Positions 1 through 13,756 of a stretch of DNA of 46,382 nt are shown one piece after another (position 1 is the stretch's first letter; each line of letters starts with the position of its first letter). The DNA is from Streptacidiphilus carbonis (GTDB taxonomy: Bacteria; Actinomycetota; Actinomycetes; Streptomycetales; Streptomycetaceae). The notes below the pieces were generated by a model. The model had not been told where the DNA came from. It did not search any database and worked only from the letters and a program-made list of their open reading frames with translations. Both the position numbers and the translations under genes were made by a program. Location: assembly GCF_000787775.1 (NCBI RefSeq), contig NZ_BBPM01000059.1, forward strand, positions 1 to 46,382. The letters run 5' to 3'.

Positions 1-191
1 CGCGGGGGCGTCCCTCCGGTGACCGTCGGCATCATCGACGTCGTCCCGGCAGCGTTCTGCCCGGCGGCCGGTCCAAATCCCGGAGTGCGGTCGGCGGAGC
101 CGCCTGCCGCTCCGCCCGGGGGCGCACCCGGTCCCTGCCGCCCCGCGGCGGCGCCGCCGGCACCACCTGCCGCGCCGTTGGCTCCACTCAC
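1..191 (-). CDS. DUF3566 family membrane protein, N-terminal fragment (runs off window)
   Basis: An open frame on the minus strand starts at a GTG (191-189) with a strong GGGAGGA ribosome site five bases upstream, and stays open to the left edge. The 63 visible residues begin [13 protein letters not shown] and are rich in Gly, Ala and Pro, as expected of a disordered cytoplasmic N-terminus. In actinomycetes the gene directly downstream of gyrA normally encodes a DUF3566 membrane protein (Rv0007 type) with such an N-terminus, so the family call rests on position and composition. The diagnostic membrane domain lies outside the window. It starts 84 bases after the gyrA stop and is probably cotranscribed with gyrA. 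Confidence 0.65.
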   Translation of the reverse strand, partial: MSGANGAAGGAGGAAAGRQGPGAPPGGAAGGSADRTPGFGPAAGQNAAGTTSMMPTVTGGTPP

Positions 192-275
192 CCTGGTCCT
201 CCCGCAATTCCCCGCCAGCACCGGTCGGTCCTGGTCCGTGTCCTTGTGTCAGTCGACGTGCAGCCGGTGCGGCGA

Positions 276-2936
<2,661 letters not shown>

Positions 2937-3010
2937 TGCTGGTCAGTTTCCTCTCGTGCGTGCTGCCAGGGACGCTGCTGACGGGCTCGGGGCGGTGTCG
3001 CCCGGTTGCG

Positions 3011-5170
<2,160 letters not shown>

Positions 5171-5212
5171 TCAGTCACTGCTACGTCACCGCAAGCGGCG
5201 ATTTCTCTGTCC

Positions 5213-5218
5213 AGTCTA
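5213..5218 (-). promoter_or_regulatory. Candidate -10 element upstream of gyrB
   Basis: On the minus strand this reads TAGACT, a good match to the actinobacterial vegetative -10, in the 269-base gap upstream of gyrB. No convincing -35 lies 16-19 bases upstream, so the assignment is weak. I see nothing else structured in this gap. Confidence 0.25.
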
Positions 5219-5364
5219 CCGGTACGACCGACACTCATGGGCCTTTGGCGGCCCCTGGCTTCCCACGTGCCGCACGAAATCCGGGCGGATTGTCTCCACC
5301 ACGCGCACGGGGGGCGAAATGGGCTCACGCGGCCACTCAGCCGGTCCGGCCCGTCACCCGTCGG

Positions 5365-5922
5365 TCACCCCCAGGTGTCACCGGGCCCCTTGCTCCCCGG
5401 AGCCCTCAGCCGGCCGTAGGAGCGCGTGGGACCCGCCGGCCCCTGCACCCTGATCAGCTTCACCGTGCCGTGGCCCAGCTCCTCGTTCAGCTTGCGCACC
5501 AACTGGGGTGCCAGCAACCGGATCTGGGTCGCCCAGGCGGTGGAGCTGCAGCGCACCGACAGCACCCGGTCGTCCTCGGCGTAGTGCTCGGGCTCGCAGT
5601 GCGCCGCCAGGTCCCGTCCGACGATCTGCGGCCAGCGGCCCATCACCCCGCCCACCGCGGCCGGCGCCTCCCAGCCGCGCTCGGCCACCAACCGGCTGAT
5701 CGCGGCGCCCAGCGGCTGCGGGTCGCGACCGTCCGCGCGCGCGCCGGAGCGCAGCCCGTTGCGTCGGGCCTCCTTCTTCTGCCGCACACCGTCGCCGCGC
5801 AGCCGCGCCTGCTCCTTGGCGTTGCGCAGCGCCACCCGGGCCAGGTCGACCCCGGACAGCTGCGGCTCGTCCGCCCCGCTGCCTGCTCCGGCGGCTCCGG
5901 TCACTCCGGTCGAATCGCTCAC
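5365..5922 (-). CDS. DUF721 (DciA-like) protein
   Basis: A 185-aa basic protein of the DUF721 family, related to DciA, which in many bacteria assists loading of the replicative helicase DnaB. The conserved core is in the C-terminal half: WPQIVGRDLAAHCEPEHY, then VRCSSTAWATQIRLLAPQLV and LNEELG near residues 95-155. The N-terminus is Ala/Gly-rich and disordered, followed by an Arg/Lys-rich stretch (about residues 30-60). The GTG start at 5922 lies 64 bases downstream of recF. The conserved recF-DUF721-gyrB order supports a replication role; the helicase-loader function is inferred from the family. Confidence 0.88.
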   Translation of the reverse strand: MSDSTGVTGAAGAGSGADEPQLSGVDLARVALRNAKEQARLRGDGVRQKKEARRNGLRSGARADGRDPQPLGAAISRLVAERGWEAPAAVGGVMGRWPQIVGRDLAAHCEPEHYAEDDRVLSVRCSSTAWATQIRLLAPQLVRKLNEELGHGTVKLIRVQGPAGPTRSYGRLRAPGSKGPGDTWG

Positions 5923-5986
5923 AGCAGCCTCACTCTCCCCAGCTTGGGGATACCAGCGTACGAGGCCCCACCGACATCAGTGGGCT

Positions 5987-7168
5987 TCAGGCGATTCGGT
6001 CGACCTCACCGTTCGCGACCGAGTAGCGGCTCCCCGCCAGCGCGTCCGGCACGTCCTCCGGCACGGCGGCGGTGACCAGCACCTGCTCGCCGCCGGCCAC
6101 CAGCTCCGCCAGCCGCTCCCGGCGCCGGGTGTCCAGCTCGGCGAAGACGTCGTCGAGGATGAGCACCGGTTCGCCGCCGTCGGCACGAAGCAGCTCGTAG
6201 GAGGCCAGCCGCAGCGCCAGCGCGTACGACCAGGACTCGCCGTGGCTGGCGTAGCCCTTCGCGGGCAGCTCGCCCAGTTGCAGCCCCAGCTCGTCGCGGT
6301 GCGGGCCGACCAGGGTCACCCCGCGCTCCAGCTCCTGCTTGCGGGCCGCCCCCATCGCCCCCAGCAGCGCGGCGGCGAGCGGCCCGCCAGTCGCCCGAGC
6401 ACCACCCCCTTCCGTGGCGCTTCGCGCCGCAGCCACACTGCCGCCGCTCAGCGGCACCCCCTCGCCCATCGAGCTGCGGTACTCCAGCCGGGTCGGACCA
6501 CCGCCCGGCGCCAACTCCTCGTAGGCGCTGCGGACCAGCGGCTGCAGCGCCGCGACCAGGTCGATCCGGTGCGCCAGCAGCTCGGCCCCGGCCCTGGCCA
6601 GGTGCTCGTCCCAGACGTCCAGGGTGGACAGCTGGGCCTTGGCGCCGGCCCGGCGCGCCATCGCCGCGCTCTTCAGCAGCGCATTGCGCTGCTTCAGCAC
6701 CCGCTCGTAGTCCTGGCGCACGCCCGCGAGCCGGGGCGCGCGGGCGACCAGCAGCTCGTCCAGGAAGCGCCGGCGCTCCCCCGGGTCGCCCTTCACCAGC
6801 GCCAGGTCCTCGGGGGCGAACAGCACGGTCCGCAGCAGGCCCAGCACGTCCCGGGGGCGGACGTTGTCGGAGCGGTTGATCCTGGCCCGGTTGGCCCGCC
6901 CCGGGTTCAGCTCCAGTTCGACCAGGGTCGGCCGCTGGTCGCGCACCACGCTGGCCCGGATCACCGCCCGCTCGGCGCCCAGCCGCACCAGCGGGGCGTC
7001 ACCGGCGACCCGGTGGCTGGCCAGGGTGGCGACATAGCCGACCGCCTCGACCAGATTGGTCTTGCCCTGGCCGTTGGGCCCGGTGAACGCGGTGACGCCC
7101 GGGTCGAGGGGAACCTCGGCCCGGGCGTAGGAACGGAAGTCGGCCAACGACAGATGCGCGACGTGCAT
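5987..7168 (-). CDS. recF: DNA replication and repair protein RecF
   Basis: An SMC/ABC-like ATPase (393 aa) that binds gapped DNA and helps load RecA in recombinational repair. The N-terminus [14 protein letters not shown] is typical. Walker A is GPNGQGKTN (about residues 30-38), and the late Walker B is [13 protein letters not shown] followed by a D-loop. [17 protein letters not shown] precedes Walker B. An Ala/Gly-rich insertion around residues 230-270 is longer than in E. coli RecF. The ATG start gives the canonical N-terminus. It sits between gnd and DUF721. Confidence 0.96.
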   Translation of the reverse strand: MHVAHLSLADFRSYARAEVPLDPGVTAFTGPNGQGKTNLVEAVGYVATLASHRVAGDAPLVRLGAERAVIRASVVRDQRPTLVELELNPGRANRARINRSDNVRPRDVLGLLRTVLFAPEDLALVKGDPGERRRFLDELLVARAPRLAGVRQDYERVLKQRNALLKSAAMARRAGAKAQLSTLDVWDEHLARAGAELLAHRIDLVAALQPLVRSAYEELAPGGGPTRLEYRSSMGEGVPLSGGSVAAARSATEGGGARATGGPLAAALLGAMGAARKQELERGVTLVGPHRDELGLQLGELPAKGYASHGESWSYALALRLASYELLRADGGEPVLILDDVFAELDTRRRERLAELVAGGEQVLVTAAVPEDVPDALAGSRYSVANGEVDRIA

Positions 7169-7242
7169 GCTCTGGACTCGTCAGCCTTCTTCTCGTCAAC
7201 TCTGCTGTCTGCGAACGGTGTTGGAACGGGTTGGAGCTGGGA

Positions 7243-8118
7243 TCACTTGTTCTCGACCGCGTGGCCGCCGAACTGGTTGCGCAGCGCGGCGATCATCTTC
7301 ATCTGCGGCGAGTCGTCCTGGCGCGAGGCGAAGCGGGCGAACAGGCTGGCCGTGATCGCGGGCAGCGGCACCGCGTTGTCGATCGCGGCCTCCACGGTCC
7401 AGCGGCCTTCGCCGGAATCGGCGGCGTAGCCCTTGAGCTTGTCCAGGTGCTCGTCGTCGTCCAAGGCGTTGACGGCCAGGTCCAGCAGCCAGGACCGGAT
7501 CACGGTGCCCTCCTGCCAGCTGCGGAAGACCTCGCGGACGTCGGTGACCGAGTCGACCTTCTCCAGCAGCTCCCAGCCCTCGGCGTAGGCCTGCATCATG
7601 GCGTACTCGATGCCGTTGTGGACCATCTTGGCGAAGTGGCCCGCACCGACCTTGCCGGCGTGGACCGAGCCGAAATCGCCCTCGGGCTTGAGCGCGTCGA
7701 AGATCGGCTGGACCTTGGCGATGTCCTCGTCCTTGCCGCCGTACATCAGCGCGTAGCCGTTCTGCAGGCCCCAGACGCCGCCGGAGACACCGCAGTCGAC
7801 GAAGCCGATGCCCTTCGCGGCCAGTTCGGCGCCGTGCTTCTCGTCGTCGGTCCAGCGGGAGTTGCCGCCGTCCACGACCACGTCGCCGGGCTCCAGCAGT
7901 TCGGCCAGCTCGTCGACGGTGTCCTGGGTCGGGCCGCCGGCCGGGACCATCACCCAGACGACCCGCGGTGCGGGCAGGGCCGCCACCAGGTCCTTGAGGC
8001 CGGCGACGTCGGCAAGGTCGGGGTTGCGGTCGTATCCGACGACCGTGTGGCCCGCACGGCGGATGCGCTCACGCATGTTGCCGCCCATTTTGCCGAGACC
8101 GATGAGTCCGAGCTCCAT
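7243..8118 (-). CDS. gnd: 6-phosphogluconate dehydrogenase, decarboxylating (short form)
   Basis: Oxidises 6-phosphogluconate to ribulose 5-phosphate and CO2 in the oxidative pentose phosphate pathway. The N-terminal Rossmann motif GLIGLGKMGGNM is followed by VDGGNSRW and the substrate loop DCGVSGGVWG. The catalytic Lys/His region is GHFAKMVHNGIEYAMMQ. At 291 aa it belongs to the short class, which lacks the C-terminal duplication of the roughly 470-aa enzymes and often prefers NAD; the cofactor preference cannot be read directly here. Its position between dnaN and recF is characteristic of streptomycetes and metabolically unrelated to its neighbours. Confidence 0.95.
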   Translation of the reverse strand: MELGLIGLGKMGGNMRERIRRAGHTVVGYDRNPDLADVAGLKDLVAALPAPRVVWVMVPAGGPTQDTVDELAELLEPGDVVVDGGNSRWTDDEKHGAELAAKGIGFVDCGVSGGVWGLQNGYALMYGGKDEDIAKVQPIFDALKPEGDFGSVHAGKVGAGHFAKMVHNGIEYAMMQAYAEGWELLEKVDSVTDVREVFRSWQEGTVIRSWLLDLAVNALDDDEHLDKLKGYAADSGEGRWTVEAAIDNAVPLPAITASLFARFASRQDDSPQMKMIAALRNQFGGHAVENK

Positions 8119-8184
8119 CGCGAAGTCCTTCGTTTTGAGGTGACTGCACAGCGCGCGGCGCCCTTGCCGCCAGACGTGAGCCTA

Positions 8185-8211
8185 CGCCCGGTGCATGGTG
8201 ACCACCGGGCG
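8185..8211 (-). terminator. Terminator-like hairpin downstream of dnaN
   Basis: CGCCCGGTG (8185-8193) and CACCGGGCG (8203-8211) form a perfect 9-bp GC stem with a 9-base loop, in the gap between the dnaN stop and the gnd start. There is no U tract, as is usual in high-GC actinomycetes. It would terminate or attenuate transcription leaving dnaN. Confidence 0.55.
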
Positions 8212-8241
8212 CAGGACCCATCCGCGTGAGCTGCCGCGCGC

Positions 8242-9372
8242 TCAGCCCGAGAGCCGCACGGGCATGATCAGGTACTTGTACGCCTCGTCGGCCTCCGCGT
8301 CCGGCGCGTGCTTGCCGCTGAGCAGAGCGGGCTTGGTCGAGGTGGTGAAGCTCAACTGGGCCACCGCGGCGTCGATGGCGGCCAGGCCGTCCAGCAGGTA
8401 GGCGGGGTTGAAGGCGATGGAGATGTCGTCGCCCTCCAGGTCCGCCTCGACCCGCTCGGTGGCCTGGGCGTCGTCGCCGGAGCCGGCCTCCAGGGTGAGC
8501 ACGCCCTGCTCGAAGCTCAGCCGCACCGGGGTGTTCCGCTCGGCGACCAGCGAGACGCGCTTGACGGCCTCCACGAAGGCCGGGGTGGGGACGGTCGCCA
8601 CCGAGTTGAACTCGGTCGGGAACAGCGCCCGGAACTTCGGGAACTCGCCCTCCAGCAGCCGGGTGGTGGTGCGGCGGCCGGCGCCCTCGAAGCCGATCAG
8701 CCCCTCGCCCTTGCCGCTGCCCGCCAGGGCGATGCTGACGACGTCGCCGGCGCTGAGGGACTTGGCGGTGTCCAGCAGCGTCTTGGCGGGCACCAGGGCG
8801 ACCGCGGAGAGCCCCTCCTGCTCCGGCTTCCACATCAGGTCGCGGACGGCGAAGCGGTAGCGGTCGGTGGCGGCCAGGGTGACCCGGTCCCCCTCGATCT
8901 CGACCCGGACACCGGTCAGCACCGGCAGGGTGTCGTCGCGGCCTGCCGCGGTGGCCACCTGGGCGACGGCGGCGGCGAAGGCCTCGCCGGGGACGGTGCC
9001 GGAGACGGTGGGCATCTGCGGCAGCGCGGGGTACTCGTCCACAGGGAGGGTGGGGAGTGTGAATCGCGAACTGCCGCAGACCACGATCACCCGCACACCG
9101 TCGGTGGAGATCTCCACAGGCCTGTTGGGAAGTGAGCGGGAGATGTCGGCCAGCAGTCGGCCGGACACCAGGACCGTGCCCGGCTCCTCGACGTCGGCCT
9201 CGGTCTCGACCCGCGCCGAGACCTCGTAGTCGAAGCCGGACAGGCTCAGCTTGCCCTCGTCGGCCGCCAGCAGCAGCCCGGCGAGCACAGGCACCGGAGG
9301 CCGTGCCGGGAGGCTGCGCGCGGCCCAGGCCACGGCCTCCGCGAGGACGTCACGCTCGACCCGGAACTTCAC
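8242..9372 (-). CDS. dnaN: DNA polymerase III beta sliding clamp
   Basis: A ring-shaped processivity clamp (376 aa) that tethers replicative polymerase to DNA. The start MKFRVERDVLAEAVAW is canonical, and three repeated clamp folds span the length. Conserved features include PVLAGLLL near residue 27, the linker DTLPVLTGVRVEI, and the C-terminal YKYLIMPVRLSG, which forms the partner-binding pocket. The GTG start at 9372 has an AGGAGG site nine bases upstream. The gene reads away from oriC. Confidence 0.98.
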   Translation of the reverse strand: MKFRVERDVLAEAVAWAARSLPARPPVPVLAGLLLAADEGKLSLSGFDYEVSARVETEADVEEPGTVLVSGRLLADISRSLPNRPVEISTDGVRVIVVCGSSRFTLPTLPVDEYPALPQMPTVSGTVPGEAFAAAVAQVATAAGRDDTLPVLTGVRVEIEGDRVTLAATDRYRFAVRDLMWKPEQEGLSAVALVPAKTLLDTAKSLSAGDVVSIALAGSGKGEGLIGFEGAGRRTTTRLLEGEFPKFRALFPTEFNSVATVPTPAFVEAVKRVSLVAERNTPVRLSFEQGVLTLEAGSGDDAQATERVEADLEGDDISIAFNPAYLLDGLAAIDAAVAQLSFTTSTKPALLSGKHAPDAEADEAYKYLIMPVRLSG

Positions 9373-9651
9373 CGGTAACCGCCTCCTGTGTGCTGCTGTT
9401 CATCGCTTCGTTGTCACGTGTACGGGTAGCTCTCGGTTTGAGCCCGTCCCCAGGGTGGGGACCATCCCTGTGGGTGCGGAGTCCGGTGCGAGTGGCCCGG
9501 ACCGCTCCCTGTTGCTGGAGACAGTCTGACGCACTCCACCGACAGCCGAGGCAGATGGGGGGAAGACGGCTCGAACCCGTGTCGGGTCGCCGTCATCCAC
9601 AGATCAGGCCCCGACCTGCTTTTCGATCATCCTCGAGCTCTATACGTGGGG

Positions 9652-9685
9652 TAGTAGTAGTAGGGGTTGTGGAAACCGTGGACAA
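9652..9685 (+). promoter_or_regulatory. Candidate DnaA-trio / basal unwinding element
   Basis: Four tandem TAG triplets (9652-9663) are followed by GGG (9664-9666) and two adjacent minus-oriented DnaA boxes, TGTGGAAAC (9668-9676) and CGTGGACAA (9677-9685). A short AT-richer stretch lies immediately to the left. The order AT-rich, trios, GC spacer, boxes, with TAG reading 5' to 3' toward the boxes, is the geometry described for the bacterial DnaA-trio system. Function is inferred from architecture. Confidence 0.55.
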
Positions 9686-10268
9686 CCCCATTCCACCCAG
9701 CTCAGACCCGCTTTTTTGTCCACATTGGACCTGTGGGGAACCGGTGGAAAAACTACGCCTGCTGTGGACACAGCACCCTTCCCCCACAGGGCAGTTGAGT
9801 TGTCCCCAGGTTTTCCCCAACTGCATCCCCAGGATTGTGCCTGGTTCTCCCCAGCCCCACTGGCAACATCCTGTGTCGTCTTTCACTCGGAACGGTGAAA
9901 TGTTGATTGACGTTGCCGAACTGTGGACATTGCTGTGGAGAACCCGGCCGAAACTGGGGACAACCGGCCTGGTCCTGGGGACGGCGGGTGGATAACCCAG
10001 GCACCGTGTTGACGGCCCTTCAGTTGTCCACACCCTGTGGAGGACTGCCGCCCACAAGTACACAGGCAGGTGAGCTGCACGGACAGCTCCATGATGGCCC
10101 AGCCTGTGGAGGGATTCTGGATAACTCCGCCCTCCCCAGGGTGTGGACGGGGAAAGGTCCGCCTTCCTGTGGACCGGAGCCGACCGGACCGTTCCTGTTC
10201 GAACCAGCAGTACGCCAGTGCGGGGCTGCCGCAGGCGGTTCCGGGCCCCAGGGGTGCTGCCGGGGACG

Positions 10269-10307
10269 GCAGAAGGGCCCCGGAGGCGTCCTCCGGGGCC
10301 CTTCTGC
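10269..10307 (-). terminator. dnaA transcription terminator
   Basis: A perfect 18-bp inverted repeat (10269-10286 and 10290-10307) with a CGT loop, lying 73 bases beyond the dnaA stop codon. The stem is very GC-rich and contains AGAAGGGCCCC / GGGGCCCTTCT. It separates dnaA transcription from the DnaA-box array of oriC. As a perfect dyad it could also stop transcription entering from the other side. Confidence 0.85.
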
Positions 10308-10379
10308 GACGGTCGTCTGGTGGGGCGATCGTCATGGCGGAGCGGTCTGGCGCGGCCCGTGCCTGGTCCTGCCGCCCGG

Positions 10380-12293
10380 TCAGGTCTTGATGCGGTTGGT
10401 GAGCTCGGTGACCTGGTTGTAGATGGAGCGCCGCTCCGCCATCATCGTGCGGATCTTCCGGTCGGCGTGCATCACCGTGGTGTGGTCCCGGCCGCCGAAC
10501 TGCGCCCCGATCTTGGGCAGCGACAGGTCGGTGAGCTCCCGGCACAGGTACATGGCGATCTGCCGCGCGGTGACCAGCACCCGGCTCCGGGACGAGCCGC
10601 AGAGGTCGTCCACGCTCAGGCCGAAGTACGCGGCGGTCTGCTGCATGATGACCGTCGCGGTGATCTCCGGGCCGGCCTCCTCGCCGCCCGGGACCAGGTC
10701 CTTGAGCACGATCTCGGCCAACTGCAGGTCCACCGGCGCCCGGTTGAGGCTGGCGAACGCGGTCACCCGGATCAGCGCGCCCTCCAACTCCCGGATGTTG
10801 CGCGAGATCCGGGAGGCGATGAACTCCAACACCTCGGGCGGGGCGTTGAGTTGCTCCTGGATCGCCTTCTTGCGGAGGATCGCGATCCGGGTCTCCAGCT
10901 CGGGCGGCTGGACGTCGGTGGTCAGCCCCCACTCGAAGCGGTTGCGGAGCCGGTCCTCCAGGGTGACCAGCTGCTTGGGCGGCCGGTCCGAGGAGATCAC
11001 GATCTGCTTGTTGGCGTTGTGCAGGGTGTTGAAGGTGTGGAAGAACTCCTCCTGGGTCGACTCCTTGCTCTGCAGGAACTGGATGTCGTCGACCAGCAGG
11101 ATGTCCATGTCGCGGTAGCGCTGCCGGAACCCGTCGCCCTTGTCGTCCCGGATCGAGTTGATGAACTCGTTGGTGAACTCCTCCGAGCTCACATAGCGCA
11201 CCCGGGTCCCCGGGTAGAGGCTGCGGGCGTAGTGCCCGATGGCGTGCAGCAGATGGGTCTTGCCCAGGCCGGACTCGCCGTAGATGAACAGCGGGTTGTA
11301 GGCCTTGGCGGGTGCCTCGGCCACGGCCACCGCGGCCGCGTGGGCGAAGCGGTTGCTGGAGCCGATGACGAAGGTCTCGAAGAGGTACTTGGGGTTCAGC
11401 CGTGCGGCCGGCTCGTCCTTGCGCGGCAGCTGGGGCGAGCCGCTGGAGCCGCCGCCGGGACGGTTCCTGGGGTGCTCCGGCGGGGTCGGCTCGGGGCGCA
11501 GCGCGCCGCGGTGCTCGCCGCCGCCGTCCTCACGGCCCGGCTCGCCCTGGTGGGGGTCGCCGTGGCGTGGATCGGCGTGCCGGGGGGCTGCGTGCCGGGG
11601 GTCGCGTCCGTCGCGTCCGTCCCGGCTGTCGCGCCCGAGCGGGCCGTCGTTCTGGTGGCCGCTGCCGGGGTGGCCGTCGTTCTGGTGCCCGGCCGACGGG
11701 TGGAAGGCCTCGGCCGGGGGGCGGTGCTGCTCCCAGGGGCGCTGCTGCTGCGGTGGCGGCCCGGACGGGGGCCACTCGTCCTCGGGGTCGTGCTGCGCCC
11801 GGCCGGGGAACGCGCCCTGGTAGCCGCCGCCCGGACCGCCCGCCGGGACGCCGTAGTAGCCGCCGCGCTCCTGGTACGGAGGGGCGGGCCGGTCGCCGCG
11901 GCGGTCGTAGCCGTAGTCGGGGCCGAAGTCGCGCTGCTGCGGATAGGGGGAGTACTCGTCCGGCTGGGGGCCCTGCTGCTCGGGTTCACGGGGCTGCGGG
12001 GCCTGCGGCGCCGGGGCCAGCGGGGCCGCGTTGGCGTCCACGATCACCGCGATCCGCATCGGTCGGCCGTACTCGTGGCTCAGCTGCTCGGTGATGGCCG
12101 GCAGCAGCCTGCCTTCGAGCACCCCCTTGGCGTAGTCGTTGGGGGTGGCCAGCAGCGCGGTGTCCTGCATCAGACCCATCGGCTGGGTGCTCCGCAGCCA
12201 CTGGGCGTCCATCGTCTTGACGTCCTGGTCGTTGCCCAGTCGCTCGACGACCCGCGCCCAGACGGTCGCAAGGTCGCTGCTGTTATCAGCCAC
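10380..12293 (-). CDS. dnaA: Chromosomal replication initiator protein DnaA
   Basis: An AAA+ initiator (637 aa) that binds oriC boxes, unwinds the origin and recruits helicase. Domain I covers about residues 1-95. Domain II (about 95-300) is a very long disordered linker rich in Pro, Gln, His, Gly and Asp, typical of streptomycete DnaA and about 150 residues longer than in E. coli. Domain III has Walker A GESGLGKT (339-346) and Walker [12 protein letters not shown]. Domain IV carries the box-binding signature [16 protein letters not shown] chose the GTG at 12293 ([19 protein letters not shown]), the conserved N-terminus, although the frame is open upstream. Its ribosome site is weak. Confidence 0.98.
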   Translation of the reverse strand: MADNSSDLATVWARVVERLGNDQDVKTMDAQWLRSTQPMGLMQDTALLATPNDYAKGVLEGRLLPAITEQLSHEYGRPMRIAVIVDANAAPLAPAPQAPQPREPEQQGPQPDEYSPYPQQRDFGPDYGYDRRGDRPAPPYQERGGYYGVPAGGPGGGYQGAFPGRAQHDPEDEWPPSGPPPQQQRPWEQHRPPAEAFHPSAGHQNDGHPGSGHQNDGPLGRDSRDGRDGRDPRHAAPRHADPRHGDPHQGEPGREDGGGEHRGALRPEPTPPEHPRNRPGGGSSGSPQLPRKDEPAARLNPKYLFETFVIGSSNRFAHAAAVAVAEAPAKAYNPLFIYGESGLGKTHLLHAIGHYARSLYPGTRVRYVSSEEFTNEFINSIRDDKGDGFRQRYRDMDILLVDDIQFLQSKESTQEEFFHTFNTLHNANKQIVISSDRPPKQLVTLEDRLRNRFEWGLTTDVQPPELETRIAILRKKAIQEQLNAPPEVLEFIASRISRNIRELEGALIRVTAFASLNRAPVDLQLAEIVLKDLVPGGEEAGPEITATVIMQQTAAYFGLSVDDLCGSSRSRVLVTARQIAMYLCRELTDLSLPKIGAQFGGRDHTTVMHADRKIRTMMAERRSIYNQVTELTNRIKT

Positions 12294-12369
12294 TGGTGCA
12301 CGCTTTCTCGTTCCACCGGGGCAGGTGGTGGGGGCCAGGTGGGGAGGACGGGCAGGAAGGAGTCTGCCA

Positions 12370-12412
12370 ACGGTAGTCAGGCAGGGGGCCCGCATTCAAG
12401 TTCTTGTCCACA
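12370..12412 (-). promoter_or_regulatory. dnaA promoter with autoregulatory DnaA box
   Basis: On the minus strand TTGAAT (12394-12399) and TACCGT (12370-12375), separated by 18 bases, form a plausible vegetative promoter 76 bases upstream of the dnaA GTG. A perfect DnaA box, TTGTCCACA on the plus strand (12404-12412), lies four bases upstream of the -35. A degenerate box, TGTGTACAG, is at 12416-12424. The layout suggests DnaA controls its own transcription, as known in Streptomyces. Confidence 0.6.
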
Positions 12413-12503
12413 GGCTGTGTACAGCAGTGTCGCAGACCGGGGGCGGGCAGCCGGGCAGCGCAGCTCCGGCAACGGCCGGGCAGCGGCTGCGGCAGGGGCT
12501 GGT

Positions 12504-12533
12504 TTGACCCGTGGACCGGCTTCCGCGTACCGT
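12504..12533 (+). promoter_or_regulatory. Candidate rpmH operon promoter
   Basis: TTGACC (12504-12509) and TACCGT (12528-12533) with an 18-base spacer face rpmH, 174 bases upstream of its GTG. The 414-base gap between dnaA and rpmH holds this promoter, the divergent dnaA promoter and a short dyad CATAACGGTTATG at about 12624-12636. I see no gene in it. Confidence 0.5.
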
Positions 12534-12707
12534 AACGAGGTCGAGTTGTCGATGGCCGCTGCCGCATGCCCGCGGAATATCCGCACACCACGGCGCGCAG
12601 CTACGGGCGTCGTGGATCACCGTACATAACGGTTATGGGGATCGCGCGGACGCACGGTGACGGCTACCGACGCCCCGCCACCCTTCGATTCATCCTGGAG
12701 TCCCCCC

Positions 12708-12845
12708 GTGAGCAAGCGCACTTTCCAGCCGAACAACCGTCGTCGTGCGAAGACCCATGGCTTCCGCCTGCGGATGCGCACCCGTGCCGGCCGTGCGATC
12801 CTCGCGGCCCGCCGCGAAAAGGGCCGCGCTCGCCTGTCCGCCTGA
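12708..12845 (+). CDS. rpmH: 50S ribosomal protein L34
   Basis: A 45-residue, highly basic ribosomal protein with the diagnostic sequence [20 protein letters not shown] followed by [14 protein letters not shown] chose the GTG at 12708 (GGAG site seven bases upstream) because it gives the universal short L34 start. The longer reading frame upstream is not conserved. It starts the rpmH-rnpA-yidD-yidC-khpB cluster, divergent from dnaA. Confidence 0.97.
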   Translation: MSKRTFQPNNRRRAKTHGFRLRMRTRAGRAILAARREKGRARLSA

Positions 12846-12861
12846 TTCATCAGGTCATGTC

Positions 12862-13356
12862 GTGCTGCCTTCCGAACATCGGTTGAGGCGGCGCCAGGAC
12901 TTCGCGACCGCGGTGCGGCGGGGCCGCCGTGCCGGACGACCGCTCCTGGTCGTGCATCTCAGCGAGAGCCGGGATGCCGCGACCGGAGCGCCGTACGGCG
13001 AGAGCGACCCCGTGGCCGCCACGGACTTGTCGTCAACGGACCCGCACAGCGCCGGGGAGAACCCTTCTCCGGCGCGTGCGGGTTTTGTCGTCAGCAAGGC
13101 CGTGGGACCGGCTGTGGTCCGCAACCGTGTGAAGCGTCGCCTGCGTCACCTCATGGCCACGCGTATCACCGGGCTGCCCGCAGGTAGCCTGATAGTGGTA
13201 CGCGCGCTGCCCCCTGCCGGGACGGCGGAATTCGCGGACCTGGAACGTGACCTGGATTCCGCACTGCGGAAGCTGTCCGCCCCCCGGGGCGGCCGCTCCC
13301 GCACGACCGGTACCGCACCTCCTGATGCATCCTCGCCGATGGGAGCAGGGCAGTGA
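12862..13356 (+). CDS. rnpA: Ribonuclease P protein component
   Basis: The protein subunit of RNase P (164 aa), which with the RNA subunit matures tRNA 5' ends. It starts at a GTG ([21 protein letters not shown]), 16 bases after the rpmH stop. The family signature is present: [20 protein letters not shown], with the RNR motif at residues 87-89. The protein is longer than the usual 115-125 aa because of an insertion at about residues 36-70, rich in Ser, Ala, Asp and Pro, plus a disordered C-terminal tail of about 25 residues. It overlaps yidD by four bases (GTGA). Confidence 0.96.
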   Translation: MLPSEHRLRRRQDFATAVRRGRRAGRPLLVVHLSESRDAATGAPYGESDPVAATDLSSTDPHSAGENPSPARAGFVVSKAVGPAVVRNRVKRRLRHLMATRITGLPAGSLIVVRALPPAGTAEFADLERDLDSALRKLSAPRGGRSRTTGTAPPDASSPMGAGQ

Positions 13357-13754
13357 CGTACCTGCTGGTGGCGGCTGTCTGCCTGGCCGGACTGCTGGCG
13401 GGCCGATACCTGCTGCTGGGCCTGATCAGGCTCTACCAGTGGACCATCAGCCCGTTGCTGGGACCGGTCTGCCGGTACCACCCCTCGTGCTCGCGGTACG
13501 GATTCGAGGCGATCAGGGTGCACGGCGCCGTCAAGGGCACGGCCCTGACCGCCTGGCGCATTCTGCGGTGCAATCCGTGGAGTGCCGGCGGCGTCGACTA
13601 TGTTCCTGAGCGCAAGCATCCGGTCTGGCATCGGCGGATGCTCAACGTTCTGTCCCGAGACATCCCCGTCTCCCCTAAGAGCGACGACTTGGGACCCCAC
13701 ACCTCTAGCCGGGCCGATGTGCCGGCTCCCTCGACCAACGCCCAAGGAGCATGA
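13353..13754 (+). CDS. yidD: Membrane protein insertion efficiency factor YidD
   Basis: A small membrane-associated protein (133 aa) that assists YidC-dependent insertion. The hydrophobic N-terminus [14 protein letters not shown] leads into the conserved [31 protein letters not shown] and RCNPW motifs. It overlaps rnpA by GTGA and the extended yidC frame by ATGA, which implies translational coupling. The C-terminal 45 residues beyond the conserved core are a non-conserved extension. Confidence 0.94.
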   Translation: MTYLLVAAVCLAGLLAGRYLLLGLIRLYQWTISPLLGPVCRYHPSCSRYGFEAIRVHGAVKGTALTAWRILRCNPWSAGGVDYVPERKHPVWHRRMLNVLSRDIPVSPKSDDLGPHTSSRADVPAPSTNAQGA

Positions 13755-13756
13755 CC

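Larger units (their letters stand above)
9373..10379. other. oriC: Chromosomal replication origin oriC
   Basis: This 1-kb non-coding stretch between dnaN and dnaA carries many 9-mer DnaA boxes in both orientations. Perfect TTGTCCACA boxes are at 9716-9724 and 10024-10032 (plus). Close variants include TCATCCACA 9593-9601, CGTGGACAA 9677-9685, TGTGGACAC 9763-9771, TTGTCCCCA 9800-9808, TTTTCCCCA 9811-9819, TTCTCCCCA 9845-9853, TGTGGACAT 9922-9930, TGTGGAGAA 9934-9942, TGGGGACAA 9955-9963, GGTGGATAA 9987-9995, TGTGGAGGA 10036-10044, TCTGGATAA 10116-10124, TGTGGACGG 10142-10150 and TGTGGACCG 10168-10176. About twenty boxes in total fits streptomycete origins. AT-rich DNA is confined to about 9615-9660. 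Confidence 0.95.

Noticed and set aside
9413..9420. CACGTG at 9415 in oriC as a parS
   Set aside because: Flanks read TTGTCACGTGTAC, so the GTTT/AAAC arms required for parS are missing.
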